A stretch of DNA of 64,000 nucleotides. It comes from Clostridia bacterium (GTDB taxonomy: Bacteria > Bacillota > Clostridia > UMGS1810). Within the stretch, counting starts at the first letter, position 1. Each line of letters starts with the position of its first letter. Positions 56,275-64,000 of this stretch are shown here, piece after piece. The translations under genes were made by a program, and so were the position numbers. The notes under the pieces were generated by a model that had not been told where the DNA came from, did no database searches, and saw only the letters and a list, made by a program, of their open reading frames with translations. The stretch lies in assembly GCA_017397885.1 (NCBI GenBank), contig JAFQHQ010000158.1, forward strand, positions 1 through 64,000, in the 5' to 3' direction.

Positions 56275-57410
56275 AGTTCTTCCTCCCACACTTGTTCAAT
56301 AAGATTTAACATAAAATCTTTCTGTTTATCGGTCATGGGCATGTTGTTCTGAAGTTCAAAAAATTGAGAAAATTGCTCAAAGGGTGTTTTTTGCTCGGAA
56401 GCTTCATTGTTTTCAATGCGATTGGAGCTTCTGGTGCGTGTGTTGTCATAATCAAGCTTCATAATATTTTTATATACAGTGCGCAACTTGCCGATAACAT
56501 CTGTGATTTCTTCTTCGTTTGTCAGTGTAATGTGCATGTAGTCGTGGTTGTAGGTAGTATCTTTGTAAAAATCATGAAGCATTATATCTTCATATTTTCC
56601 TTTTATTTCCACCATATCATGCAGTGGTATCAGTTCGGTTTCTTTTACGCTTATTTGTCCTTTTTCTCGAAGTTCAACAACAGTAACACTCTTTTTATCC
56701 TTAGATTCTGAAAAAGAATATTTAAGTGGTGTTCCCGAATATCTCACTTTTTCGGATGAGCAGTTCTGGGCTCTATGGATGTGACCGAGTGCAGTGTAGT
56801 CAAAATCATCAAACACATCAACTGCCACTGCGTCGCTTCCGCCCACAGAAATTTCTTCCGATTCTGTGCGCTCCGCTCCGCACACAAACTGATGGGTAAT
56901 GAGAATGTTTCTTTCGTTTGTATCAATTTTGAAATTTCTAATAGCTGTTTGCACAGCATCGGTATATGATTCAATAACTGCATTTTCGTTAAAATGTCTC
57001 ACATGAGAAGGCTTTATAAACGGCAGCATCCACACATTCAAATTCCCAAAATCATCCTCAAGAACAATGGGCTCAATGTTACCGTCATATACAGGAGATA
57101 TATAAATTCCGCCATCTTTCATAAATTTTCTGCCAAAGGCAAGACGCTCCGGTGAATCGTGATTTCCGCTTATAATAAAAACTTTGAGATGACGTTTTGA
57201 AAGCATAACAAGAAAATCGTCAAAAAGCTGCATTGCCTCTGCCGAAGGAACGGTTTTGTCATACACATCCCCTGCAATGATAACTCCGTCGGGCTTTTCT
57301 TCATCTGCTATTTTTATGATTTTTTCAAGTATATACTGCTGATCTTCCAGCATTGAGTATTCATTTACCCGTTTTCCTATGTGTAAATCTGATAAATGTA
57401 TAAATTTCAT
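56271..57410 (-). CDS. sbcD: exonuclease subunit SbcD (Mre11-like)
   Basis: A 379-residue metallophosphoesterase. Metal motifs are HLSDLHIGK (N-terminus), IAGDVYDK, SGNHDSPE and ALGHIHRAQ, in the order expected for SbcD. It is the nuclease partner of SbcC, is coupled to it by a four-base overlap, and has its own consensus promoter. Normal length. Confidence 0.95.
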   Translation of the reverse strand: MKFIHLSDLHIGKRVNEYSMLEDQQYILEKIIKIADEEKPDGVIIAGDVYDKTVPSAEAMQLFDDFLVMLSKRHLKVFIISGNHDSPERLAFGRKFMKDGGIYISPVYDGNIEPIVLEDDFGNLNVWMLPFIKPSHVRHFNENAVIESYTDAVQTAIRNFKIDTNERNILITHQFVCGAERTESEEISVGGSDAVAVDVFDDFDYTALGHIHRAQNCSSEKVRYSGTPLKYSFSESKDKKSVTVVELREKGQISVKETELIPLHDMVEIKGKYEDIMLHDFYKDTTYNHDYMHITLTNEEEITDVIGKLRTVYKNIMKLDYDNTRTRSSNRIENNEASEQKTPFEQFSQFFELQNNMPMTDKQKDFMLNLIEQVWEEEL

Positions 57411-57451
57411 TTTCGTCCGTCCTTTTATAATGCAAAATACACGCTATATAT

Positions 57452-57480
57452 ATCATAGGATATTTTTTATTAAGTGTCAA
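57452..57480 (-). promoter_or_regulatory. sigma-A promoter of sbcD-sbcC
   Basis: On the minus strand TTGACA (57480-57475), 17-base spacer, TATGAT (57457-57452). For the plus-strand gene on the other side, an extended -10 (TGG then TATTAT, 57574-57579) is the best candidate. Confidence 0.75.
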
Positions 57481-57645
57481 GAAATAAAGCTAAAATAAAC
57501 AAAAATCAAACATCAAAAATGTGCACATGCACTAAAATGTCATTAAAATGCAACCTTTTTTTTGATTTAATGGTATTATATGTAAAAGGAACAATTACTT
57601 TTTAAATTTTCTGTATTTTGAAAGATGATTTTCGGGAGGATAACA

Positions 57646-60600
57646 ATGTCTACAAATGAATTTTCAAATTCGCAAAATCCCATGAATCCGGTCGATTATA
57701 AACCGGTCAAAAAAAGGCGTGTCAAGAAGGGCAGAAAAAAAGTATGGATTATTTCGAGTCTTGTGATTGTGCTTATTCTTGCCATCGCTGCAACGATATA
57801 TTATTTTGTTGCTTCATCCGCAGAGGAAGATAAAGCTCTTGATAATACTTTTACAGAACTCGCAAAAATAAATGAAAATGTATCATACGATGATGAAACA
57901 GGTCTTGCTTACATTAACAATGAAATAATTGTTATGGCAAGTGAAGAGGCCGGTACAGATGAAATAAAAAAGATTGCAGATAAATATGATGCAGAAATTT
58001 CGGATGCAATGGAGGATATCGGTTTTTACTGTTTTACATTTAATGAGCGAATGACAGTTGAGGATATTGACCGTATTGTTAAGAAACTCAGTAAAAACGA
58101 AATGATAGATTCAGCTTATCTAAATCCGGTAGTGGCTGTAGAAGATGACACTCTCGAGTCGGATGAGGAACCGCAAAAGAGTTCCGATGTAAAAGCTTCT
58201 TCGGACAGTGATTCGGAGGAAGCGGTTACAATTGCACAAGGGACAGCTTTTTACCCGGATGATGACTGGAACGGAGCAACATGGAATGTTAACATTCCGC
58301 GAGACGAAAACTGGGGAGTTGAAGCCATTAATGCTCCATTTGCATGGGCACATATGGACAAGCTTGAAGAGGTGAACATAGGTCTTATAGACACTATGCC
58401 CGATTTGAGTCATTCGGAGCTTGAAGACACTACAGCCTTCCTGACCATGACCGATCCCGAAACCAACAAATATTCCACTATTGAAGTAGATAATACACAA
58501 ATTAGTAAAAGCGATCATGGTACACATGTGGCAGGGATAATGGGGGCGAAATGGAACGGTGGAGGAATTTCGGGCGTAACCGGAAATAATGGAAATATAT
58601 ACTATAGCTGTGCGTATGATCTTGATTTGTCCGGTAGGCTTACGGGCGAGTATTATTCGGCATATAATTATGTCAAAGCTATAAAAGTGCTTATTAACAA
58701 TGATGTAAGTGTAATCAACATCAGTCTGAACACATCGCGAGAAGCGTGCTACGGAGCATCAAAAGGCAATGAGAATGCTATAAACTATATTGATCGTCAA
58801 GCGAAAATTGCATCCTCAATGCTTGGAAGAATAATAGATGACATTCAAAAAAACAATGCACAGGATTTTGTAATCTGTGTAGCTGCCGGAAACACAAACG
58901 GATATGATTATTATCCAACCGAAGCTGCAAGGTTTGGCTATATTAAAGCTGACAAAAACACTCCTCCGTGGGTAAAGACTGAAAGAGGTGGTGCGCTTGC
59001 AGAGTATAACAATTTTCTTTCGTTCATTTCCGACGAAAAAGTGAAAGGTCGAATAATAACAGTTGGTTCAATCGGTATAGATCACGCAGATTCTACCGGG
59101 GAAATGACCGATTATAAATATTCATATTTTTCATGTGTTGGTGACAGGATAGATGTTGTTGCCCCCGGAGAGGATATATATTCTTGTATTCCCGACTCAT
59201 ATGCATCAATGGATGGAACATCCATGGCAACGCCACATGTTTCAGGTGTGGCAGGTCTTGCATTTGCGGCAAACCCGTCTTTGTCGGGTCCTGATGTTAA
59301 AGCACTTGTTACGGAGTTAACTTCCGAGGAGTTTTACTATGCCGGCGGAAACAGCGGCCTTGTGGATGCCGACCTTGTCATAAGAGCTGCTTTGCAATCA
59401 AAAGAAGCCAATATCAATAAGATAGTTAAAGGAACCGGCAGTGGAATTGATCTTTGCTTTGTAGTGGATACAACCGGCTCTATGAGTGATGATATTGGCA
59501 ATGCAAAGGAAAACATGGTTTCAATTCTTAGTGAACTTGAGGCAAAAAGTGCAGACTATCGTGTAGCACTTGTTGATTACCGTGATTTTGAATCAAGGTC
59601 CGGCTCGGGAGACTATCCTGCAAAAATCCAGTTGGAATTCAGTAGTAACAATGATGAAATTATTGCTGCCATAAATTCTCTTGACTTGGGATATGGTGGA
59701 GATGATCCCAAAACCGTTTATTCGGGTATAAACGAGACCCTTAAACTTGACTGGAGAGCAAGAGCACAAAAAATTATTATTATTCTCGGTGATGCTCCGC
59801 CACATGATCCCGAACCGGATACCGATTATACATATGAAGATGTTTTGACTTCCCTGTACAATGCAGATATCGGAATTGATCTCGGGAATTCGGATGAAAG
59901 AGTTCTTGGTGCACCCGAAGACAGCAAAATGGCAGTATATTCAATCGGTATAGGTGGCGGGTTGGATTTCTTTGAAGAAATTGCCGAAGCAACAGGTGGA
60001 AAATATACCGAAATTGCCGATGCCGATCAAGTTTCGGATGCAATCATAGATTCCATTCGTGACATTAAAGTAGATTCTGTAACTTATGCATTGGATTTTG
60101 GAAAAAGCTTTAGCGACGAAACGGTTAAGTTTTATAAAGATGATGAATATGTGTTTGAACTACCGCTCGATAATAAAGGTCAATATCAGATAAATGATGT
60201 GACAGCCGGAGAATACAGATGGACGATAGACAGACTTCAACGAAGCGGAACCATTAGTTTTGATGAAGATGAGGATAATGCACAAATCAAAAAAGACAGC
60301 ACCAAGTGGTATAACTTTGCCATTGTGCTTTGGAAGCGTCACCGTACCGAGACAATCCTGTGGACTGCTTTGGTACTTGTACTGTTGGTTGTAATTATAA
60401 TTGCAATATCTAAACTCAAAAAATATCTGAAAAAAGCCAAGGCTCGACGTGTCCTTCGAATGGAGCATTGTCCTGCATGCAATAATCCTCTCTCTCACGG
60501 AAAATGTAAGGTTTGCGGTTATGGTTCAAATCCGCTTACAGCAGAAATTTCTCGGGTTGAGACGGTTTTTGGTAAGGAAGAAAGATGCAATGTATGCAAT

Positions 60601-60960
60601 GCATTACTTGAATCCGATAGTGCGTTTTGTATAAACTGCGGCGCCAAAATAGCGGGTGTTTGCGTGGATGAGGATAAGCCTGCTCCACAGCCGGAGATTG
60701 ATAATAACATTGAAAAAGCAGAGGATATGACTGCCGCTGCAGATCAAGCGGAACAAAGAGGTGTATTTTGTAACGAATGCGGAACACCGCTGAATCCGGA
60801 AAGTGACTTTTGCCCAAACTGTGGTGTGAAAAAATGCGAACCACCAAAAGAAATGAAGCCTGATTTGGATTTGCCTCGCGGCAGATTTTGCAATGAGTGC
60901 GGAACAATGATTAAAGAGGATAATATATTTTGTCCAAATTGCGGCAGAATTCTTAAGTAA
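57646..60960 (+). CDS. membrane subtilase fused to VWA domain and four cytoplasmic zinc ribbons
   Basis: An 1104-residue protein I have not seen described. Order: basic cytoplasmic N-terminus; membrane helix (33-55); a propeptide-like region (about 70-165); subtilisin-family S8 domain (about 241-585) with Asp in GLIDTMPDLS, His in SDHGTHVAGI, Asn in AAGNTNG and Ser in MDGTSMATPHVSG, so the triad is complete; a VWA domain (about 598-808) with MIDAS-type DTTGSMSDD; a beta domain; second membrane helix (905-928); and four Cys4 zinc ribbons (940-1104), for example CPACNNPL, CNVCNALL and two of the form CNECG..CPNCG. Protease and VWA face outside and the ribbons inside. ATG 57646 follows gggagg. 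Confidence 0.88.
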   Translation: MSTNEFSNSQNPMNPVDYKPVKKRRVKKGRKKVWIISSLVIVLILAIAATIYYFVASSAEEDKALDNTFTELAKINENVSYDDETGLAYINNEIIVMASEEAGTDEIKKIADKYDAEISDAMEDIGFYCFTFNERMTVEDIDRIVKKLSKNEMIDSAYLNPVVAVEDDTLESDEEPQKSSDVKASSDSDSEEAVTIAQGTAFYPDDDWNGATWNVNIPRDENWGVEAINAPFAWAHMDKLEEVNIGLIDTMPDLSHSELEDTTAFLTMTDPETNKYSTIEVDNTQISKSDHGTHVAGIMGAKWNGGGISGVTGNNGNIYYSCAYDLDLSGRLTGEYYSAYNYVKAIKVLINNDVSVINISLNTSREACYGASKGNENAINYIDRQAKIASSMLGRIIDDIQKNNAQDFVICVAAGNTNGYDYYPTEAARFGYIKADKNTPPWVKTERGGALAEYNNFLSFISDEKVKGRIITVGSIGIDHADSTGEMTDYKYSYFSCVGDRIDVVAPGEDIYSCIPDSYASMDGTSMATPHVSGVAGLAFAANPSLSGPDVKALVTELTSEEFYYAGGNSGLVDADLVIRAALQSKEANINKIVKGTGSGIDLCFVVDTTGSMSDDIGNAKENMVSILSELEAKSADYRVALVDYRDFESRSGSGDYPAKIQLEFSSNNDEIIAAINSLDLGYGGDDPKTVYSGINETLKLDWRARAQKIIIILGDAPPHDPEPDTDYTYEDVLTSLYNADIGIDLGNSDERVLGAPEDSKMAVYSIGIGGGLDFFEEIAEATGGKYTEIADADQVSDAIIDSIRDIKVDSVTYALDFGKSFSDETVKFYKDDEYVFELPLDNKGQYQINDVTAGEYRWTIDRLQRSGTISFDEDEDNAQIKKDSTKWYNFAIVLWKRHRTETILWTALVLVLLVVIIIAISKLKKYLKKAKARRVLRMEHCPACNNPLSHGKCKVCGYGSNPLTAEISRVETVFGKEERCNVCNALLESDSAFCINCGAKIAGVCVDEDKPAPQPEIDNNIEKAEDMTAAADQAEQRGVFCNECGTPLNPESDFCPNCGVKKCEPPKEMKPDLDLPRGRFCNECGTMIKEDNIFCPNCGRILK

Positions 60961-60972
60961 ATACTAAAAATT

Positions 60973-61015
60973 AAAACCTCAGCAACATATTTTCATCATG
61001 GTTGCTGAGGTTTTT
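60973..61015 (+). terminator. intrinsic terminator after the subtilase-VWA gene
   Basis: Perfect 14-base stem aaaacctcagcaac / gttgctgaggtttt with a T run. The gap 60961-61286 also holds the tRNA, its terminator and the inverted tRNA fragment. Confidence 0.88.
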
Positions 61016-61034
61016 ACATTCTCATCTTTCCTAA

Positions 61035-61055
61035 GTTCGAGTCCCTGAAGGTCCA
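61035..61055 (+). repeat. inverted duplicate of the tRNA 3' end
   Basis: Twenty-one bases (gttcgagtccct... to ...ggtcca) that are the exact inverted copy of 61094-61114, the T-arm/acceptor 3' strand of the tRNA. They flank the tRNA terminator so that the whole 61035-61114 segment is a nested palindrome. Confidence 0.9.
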
Positions 61056-61087
61056 AAAAAATAACCACCCTTTTTAGGGTGGTTATT
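61055..61087 (-). terminator. terminator of the tRNA gene
   Basis: On the minus strand, stem aataaccaccc / gggtggttatt with a six-base loop, then six T. It begins seven bases after the tRNA. Confidence 0.85.
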
Positions 61088-61093
61088 CTTTTA

Positions 61094-61167
61094 TGGACCT
61101 TCAGGGACTCGAACCCCGGACCAACCGGTTATGAGCCGGTTGCTCTAACCAACTGAGCTAAAGGTCC
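61094..61167 (-). tRNA. tRNA with CAT anticodon, probably tRNA-Ile2 (lysidine type)
   Basis: A 74-base cloverleaf on the minus strand: acceptor GGACCTT/AAGGTCC, D-arm with AGCTCAGTTGGTTAGAGC, anticodon stem ACCGG/CCGGT with loop CTCATAA, and T-arm with GGTTCGAGTCC. CCA is not encoded (ATA follows). The anticodon CAT fits Met or Ile2. The GGACCTTTAGCTC acceptor/D region and CTCATAA loop are like B. subtilis tRNA-Ile2, whose C34 is changed to lysidine by TilS to read AUA, rather than elongator Met (GGCGG... in relatives). trmO, which acts on t6A37-containing tRNAs, is the neighbouring gene on the same strand. Confidence 0.9.
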
Positions 61168-61286
61168 AAATATTAAGCTCACTTGCAAGCACTTAAGTAT
61201 TATATCATAAAGATTTTTAAATTTCAAGTGTTTTTTTACAAATTTTTAAATAAAATACATCGCCTGATGTAAATAGTTTTTATTTA

Positions 61287-61973
61287 TTATTTGCAAATTA
61301 TATCCGTAACTGTAATATTATTCCCTTTAACACGAAATTTTATTTCATATTCACCAAACTCGAAACCGTATTCTCTTTCATCATCCGAATGATATGACGG
61401 TCTGGGGTCATTTTTTAAAATTGCAATAACAGCCTTTCTCTTTTCAGGGGCTATTTTTTCTAAAAGTTCATCGGGAACGTCCGGTGTCAGTTCATATTCT
61501 TTAACAGCATCAGAAAAACCGCAAACCGCTTCGGGGTGACAGTCCGAAAGAGTGAGATAGGGTTTAATGTCAAAAATGGGTGTGCCGTTTTTTAAATCGG
61601 CACCGCTCACAATCAAAACACTGCCTTTTCCCGGAATTTTTTTTACTTCTTCAAGTTTAACACAAGAAAGCCCTAAAGAATTCGGACGAAATGGCGAACG
61701 GGTTGCAAAAACTCCCACACGCTTGTTCCCGCCGAGTCTCGGAGGACGAACGGTTGGGCGGAATTCATGAGTAACCGATTCCGAAAACTGCCATATGAGC
61801 CAGAGATGGGAATATTCGTCAATTCCTCTGAGCGCTTCGTCGCATCGGAATTCTTTTTCAAAAACAATTTCCGAAAAAACATCGCACAGTCCGCTTTGAC
61901 GGGGGATTCCGAATTTTGTTGAAAAATCATTATATATGTATGCAATTGGTTTGATTTCAACTTCATTTGCCAT
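61287..61973 (-). CDS. trmO: tRNA (t6A37) methyltransferase TrmO
   Basis: A 228-residue protein of the TrmO/YaeB (TsaA-like) family. Landmarks are IAYIYNDFSTKFGIPRQ, HLWLIWQFSE, VGVFATRSPFRPNSLGLSCV and FDIKPYL; these form the SAM-binding beta-barrel, which adds a methyl group to t6A at position 37 of certain ANN-decoding tRNAs. Normal length. Gaggttt precedes the ATG. Confidence 0.92.
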   Translation of the reverse strand: MANEVEIKPIAYIYNDFSTKFGIPRQSGLCDVFSEIVFEKEFRCDEALRGIDEYSHLWLIWQFSESVTHEFRPTVRPPRLGGNKRVGVFATRSPFRPNSLGLSCVKLEEVKKIPGKGSVLIVSGADLKNGTPIFDIKPYLTLSDCHPEAVCGFSDAVKEYELTPDVPDELLEKIAPEKRKAVIAILKNDPRPSYHSDDEREYGFEFGEYEIKFRVKGNNITVTDIICK

Positions 61974-62055
61974 TTTTAAACCTCATTTCTTCTAAAGAAC
62001 AGTATATATTATTTTTCTCGGGCGGTCAATATATTTTGAAATATTTCCGTGTGTG

Positions 62056-62083
62056 TTGACACGGTTTTTTTTAATGTTATAAT
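62056..62083 (+). promoter_or_regulatory. sigma-A promoter of the GH116-like gene
   Basis: TTGACA (62056-62061), 16-base spacer, TATAAT (62078-62083); start codon 45 bases downstream. Confidence 0.8.
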
Positions 62084-62127
62084 AAAATTAACGGTATGAA
62101 TACAGCAAAACATTTTTGGAGGTTTTT

Positions 62128-64000
62128 ATGAAATATACAGGCAAGAAATTAAACGAAATCATTTTCCCTCTTGGCGGCATAGGAACGGGAAGCATAGGCA
62201 TTGCAGGAAACGGTAAGCTTGTTGACTGGGAAATTTTTAACCGCCCATCCAAGGGAAGCATAAACGGTTATTCTCATTTTGCCGTGAGAGCTATAGACGG
62301 TGACAAAATAATTCCGGCAGTGCTTCGGGGTGACGAAACAAAAGACTTAATGGGTCAACACGGTTTACCTCCATTCAGCGGTTATGGCTTCGGACCCGTC
62401 AACAGTACCATGGCAGGTTTTCCGCATTTTGAAAATTCGTCCTTTGAAGGTGAATTCCCCATAGCCAAGCTTAATTTCAGTGATTCTCATTTCCCCGGTG
62501 AAATTAAAATGACGGTTTTTAATCCTTTCATTCCCAATGATTCTTACAATTCAAGTCTGCCGGGGGCATTTTTTGAATTTGAAATTAACAATACCTCTGA
62601 TAAGGATTTGAAATATCAGGTGGCATTTACGGTTGCAAATCCTTATGAGTGTTCCGTTAACAAATCCGAAAATTCAAACATCATCACACTTTACAATGCA
62701 GGTGCAGAAAAAGACAGCACGGAATACGGTGACCTTACAATGATAACCGATGCAAAGGATTCCTTTGCTCAAAGCTATTGGTACAGAGGAAAATGGCTCA
62801 ATGACATTGTGACCTATTGGAATGAGTTTTCCGGTGAAAAAGAGTTTCTCAACAGAGAATATGACACACCGGGTCAAAAAGACATTGCAACTCTGATAGC
62901 AGACGTAAATATCAAAGCCGGAGAAAGCAAAAAAGTGCGTTTTGTGCTTTCATGGAATTCTCCCAACAACTATAATTACTGGTCATCGTCAAAAGATGAA
63001 AATGTTAGAAAACCGTGGAAAAATTACTATGCCACAGTTTTTGAAAGCTCAAAGGAAAGCGCAAAATATTGCATTGAAAATTATGACAGCCTTTTTGAAC
63101 GCACATTAAAATTCAAAGATGCACTTTTTGGTTCATCACTGCCCGAATCTGTTATTGATGCTGCCGCATCGAACCTTTCTGTTTTAAAATCGCCGACGGT
63201 TCTTCGTCTTGAAGACGGCTCCTTCTACGGTTGGGAGGGCGTTAATGAAAAAATGGGAAGCTGTGAAGGAACCTGTCAGCACGTGTGGAACTATGCCTAT
63301 GCAATGTGCTATCTGTTCCCCGACCTTGAACGCTCTATAAGGGATAATGAATTTAAGTTTTCCACTGCCGATGACGGAAAGATGGCATTTCGAATGACCC
63401 TACCCGTGGGAAGTCCAATGGCTGAATTCAGAGCTTGTCTCGACGGACAGATGGGTTCGGTTATAAAATGTTACAGAGAATGGAAAATGTCGGGCGACAG
63501 TGAATGGCTAAAGTCTAACTGGCAAAACATCAAAAAGGTTTTAGAATATGCATGGAGCGACAAAAACCCCGACAGGTGGGATCTTGACAAAGACGGAATC
63601 TTAGAGGGCAGACAGCATCACACTCTTGACAAAGAGCTTTTCGGTCCCTCATCGTGGCTTGAAGGCTTTTATCTTGCGGCGTTAAAATGTGCAAGCGAAA
63701 TGGCAGACTATCTTGGTGATGACGAAAAGAAAAATGAATACATTGATATTTATGAAAAGGGTAAACAGTGGACAAAGGATAATCTTTTTAACGGTTCTCA
63801 CTTCGTTCAAAAGGTTGATGTTTGTGACAAATCTATCGTAGATAGCTTTGATGCTGCCGAAGAATATTGGAACGAAGAAACAAAACAGATTAAGTATCAG
63901 ATTGCAGAGGGTTCAATAATCGACCAGGTTCTTGCCCAGTGGCATGCCGACATTTTGGGGATTGGGGATATATATGACCCCGGACAGCTTGATATTGCCC
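62128..64000 (+). CDS. GH116-family glycosidase (beta-glucosidase/xylosidase-like), cut by window edge
   Basis: At least 624 residues, open to the last base. The start follows tggagg at 62117-62122. The N-terminal LNEIIFPLGGIGTGSIGIAGNG and WEIFNRP are typical of the GH116 (GBA2-type) N-terminal domain. The alpha/alpha-barrel carries CEGTCQHVWNYAYAM near residue 379, which holds the likely nucleophile Glu, and DLDKDGILEGRQHHTLD (about 487-503), which should hold the acid/base Asp. Family enzymes cleave beta-glucosides and some beta-xylosides or N-acetylglucosaminides. No signal peptide. The C-terminal end lies outside the window. Confidence 0.87.
   Translation, partial: MKYTGKKLNEIIFPLGGIGTGSIGIAGNGKLVDWEIFNRPSKGSINGYSHFAVRAIDGDKIIPAVLRGDETKDLMGQHGLPPFSGYGFGPVNSTMAGFPHFENSSFEGEFPIAKLNFSDSHFPGEIKMTVFNPFIPNDSYNSSLPGAFFEFEINNTSDKDLKYQVAFTVANPYECSVNKSENSNIITLYNAGAEKDSTEYGDLTMITDAKDSFAQSYWYRGKWLNDIVTYWNEFSGEKEFLNREYDTPGQKDIATLIADVNIKAGESKKVRFVLSWNSPNNYNYWSSSKDENVRKPWKNYYATVFESSKESAKYCIENYDSLFERTLKFKDALFGSSLPESVIDAAASNLSVLKSPTVLRLEDGSFYGWEGVNEKMGSCEGTCQHVWNYAYAMCYLFPDLERSIRDNEFKFSTADDGKMAFRMTLPVGSPMAEFRACLDGQMGSVIKCYREWKMSGDSEWLKSNWQNIKKVLEYAWSDKNPDRWDLDKDGILEGRQHHTLDKELFGPSSWLEGFYLAALKCASEMADYLGDDEKKNEYIDIYEKGKQWTKDNLFNGSHFVQKVDVCDKSIVDSFDAAEEYWNEETKQIKYQIAEGSIIDQVLAQWHADILGIGDIYDPGQLDIA

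Noticed and set aside
56275-56289. GTG 56289 as start of sbcC
   Set aside because: It lies within the ribosome binding site of ATG 56274, which forms a standard ATGA overlap with sbcD.
61035-61055. tRNA fragment as an attachment site (attR) of an integrated element
   Set aside because: The copy is inverted and only 38 bases from the tRNA end; no integrase or element is present, so site-specific integration does not explain it.

Overview
The window looks like chromosome of a low-GC, spore-forming member of the Clostridia, probably a gut or other anaerobic, polysaccharide-degrading species. Support comes from spoIIR, S-layer-homology (SLH) surface proteins, sigma-A promoters of TTGACA-17-TATAAT type, strong GGAGG ribosome binding sites, and a palindromic repeat of a kind I associate with gut Oscillospiraceae-type genomes (family memory, not checked). 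There is no rRNA, no CRISPR array and no recognisable transposase or prophage.

Layout. 1-7.2 kb: cell-envelope and housekeeping genes (mltG, a two-subunit chromate-type transporter, a zinc-ribbon/RCC1 membrane protein, alr, a DUF624-like membrane protein, rnhA). 7.2-13.0 kb: a minus-strand cassette of four carbohydrate-active genes (alpha/beta hydrolase, GH28-like, beta-helix protein, SGNH esterase) bracketed by two direct copies of a 240-bp palindromic element. 13.0-15.8 kb: DMT transporter, AraC regulator, AEC transporter. 15.9-23.4 kb: an XRE regulator divergent from a two-gene operon encoding a membrane protein of unknown function and an 1815-residue CHAP/InlB/GLUG surface protein. 23.5-30.5 kb: a divergent type IIA topoisomerase pair, DUF1294, flavodoxin, a dihydrouridine synthase and a PhnP-like hydrolase.

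30.5-50.8 kb reads as a uronic-acid polysaccharide locus. Two tandem AraC regulators precede four secreted proteins: an SGNH esterase with SLH repeats, a probable carbohydrate-binding protein, a 2092-residue heparinase/alginate-lyase-like protein with internal SLH repeats, and an SLH-like protein. These are followed by kduI (fused to a sugar-binding-like domain), kduD, an esterase, a NagB-ROK kinase fusion and another AraC regulator. Secreted lyase and esterases would release unsaturated uronates and KduI/KduD would carry them to 2-keto-3-deoxygluconate; kdgK/kdgA are not in the window. 50.9-64 kb: spoIIR, a CarD-family regulator, an anion permease, sbcC/sbcD, a membrane subtilase-VWA-zinc-ribbon protein, a CAT-anticodon tRNA (probably Ile2), trmO, and a GH116-type glycosidase that runs off the right edge.

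Most unusual items: the subtilase-VWA-zinc-ribbon protein and its partner-like zinc-ribbon/RCC1 protein; the NagB-ROK fusion with an altered active-site motif; the in-frame KduI fusion that still carries an internal ribosome binding site and TTG at the KduI boundary, plus an apparent ATT start; the repeat-bracketed CAZyme cassette; and a tRNA 3' end duplicated as a palindrome around its own terminator. All identifications come from reading motifs by eye; no database search was possible.
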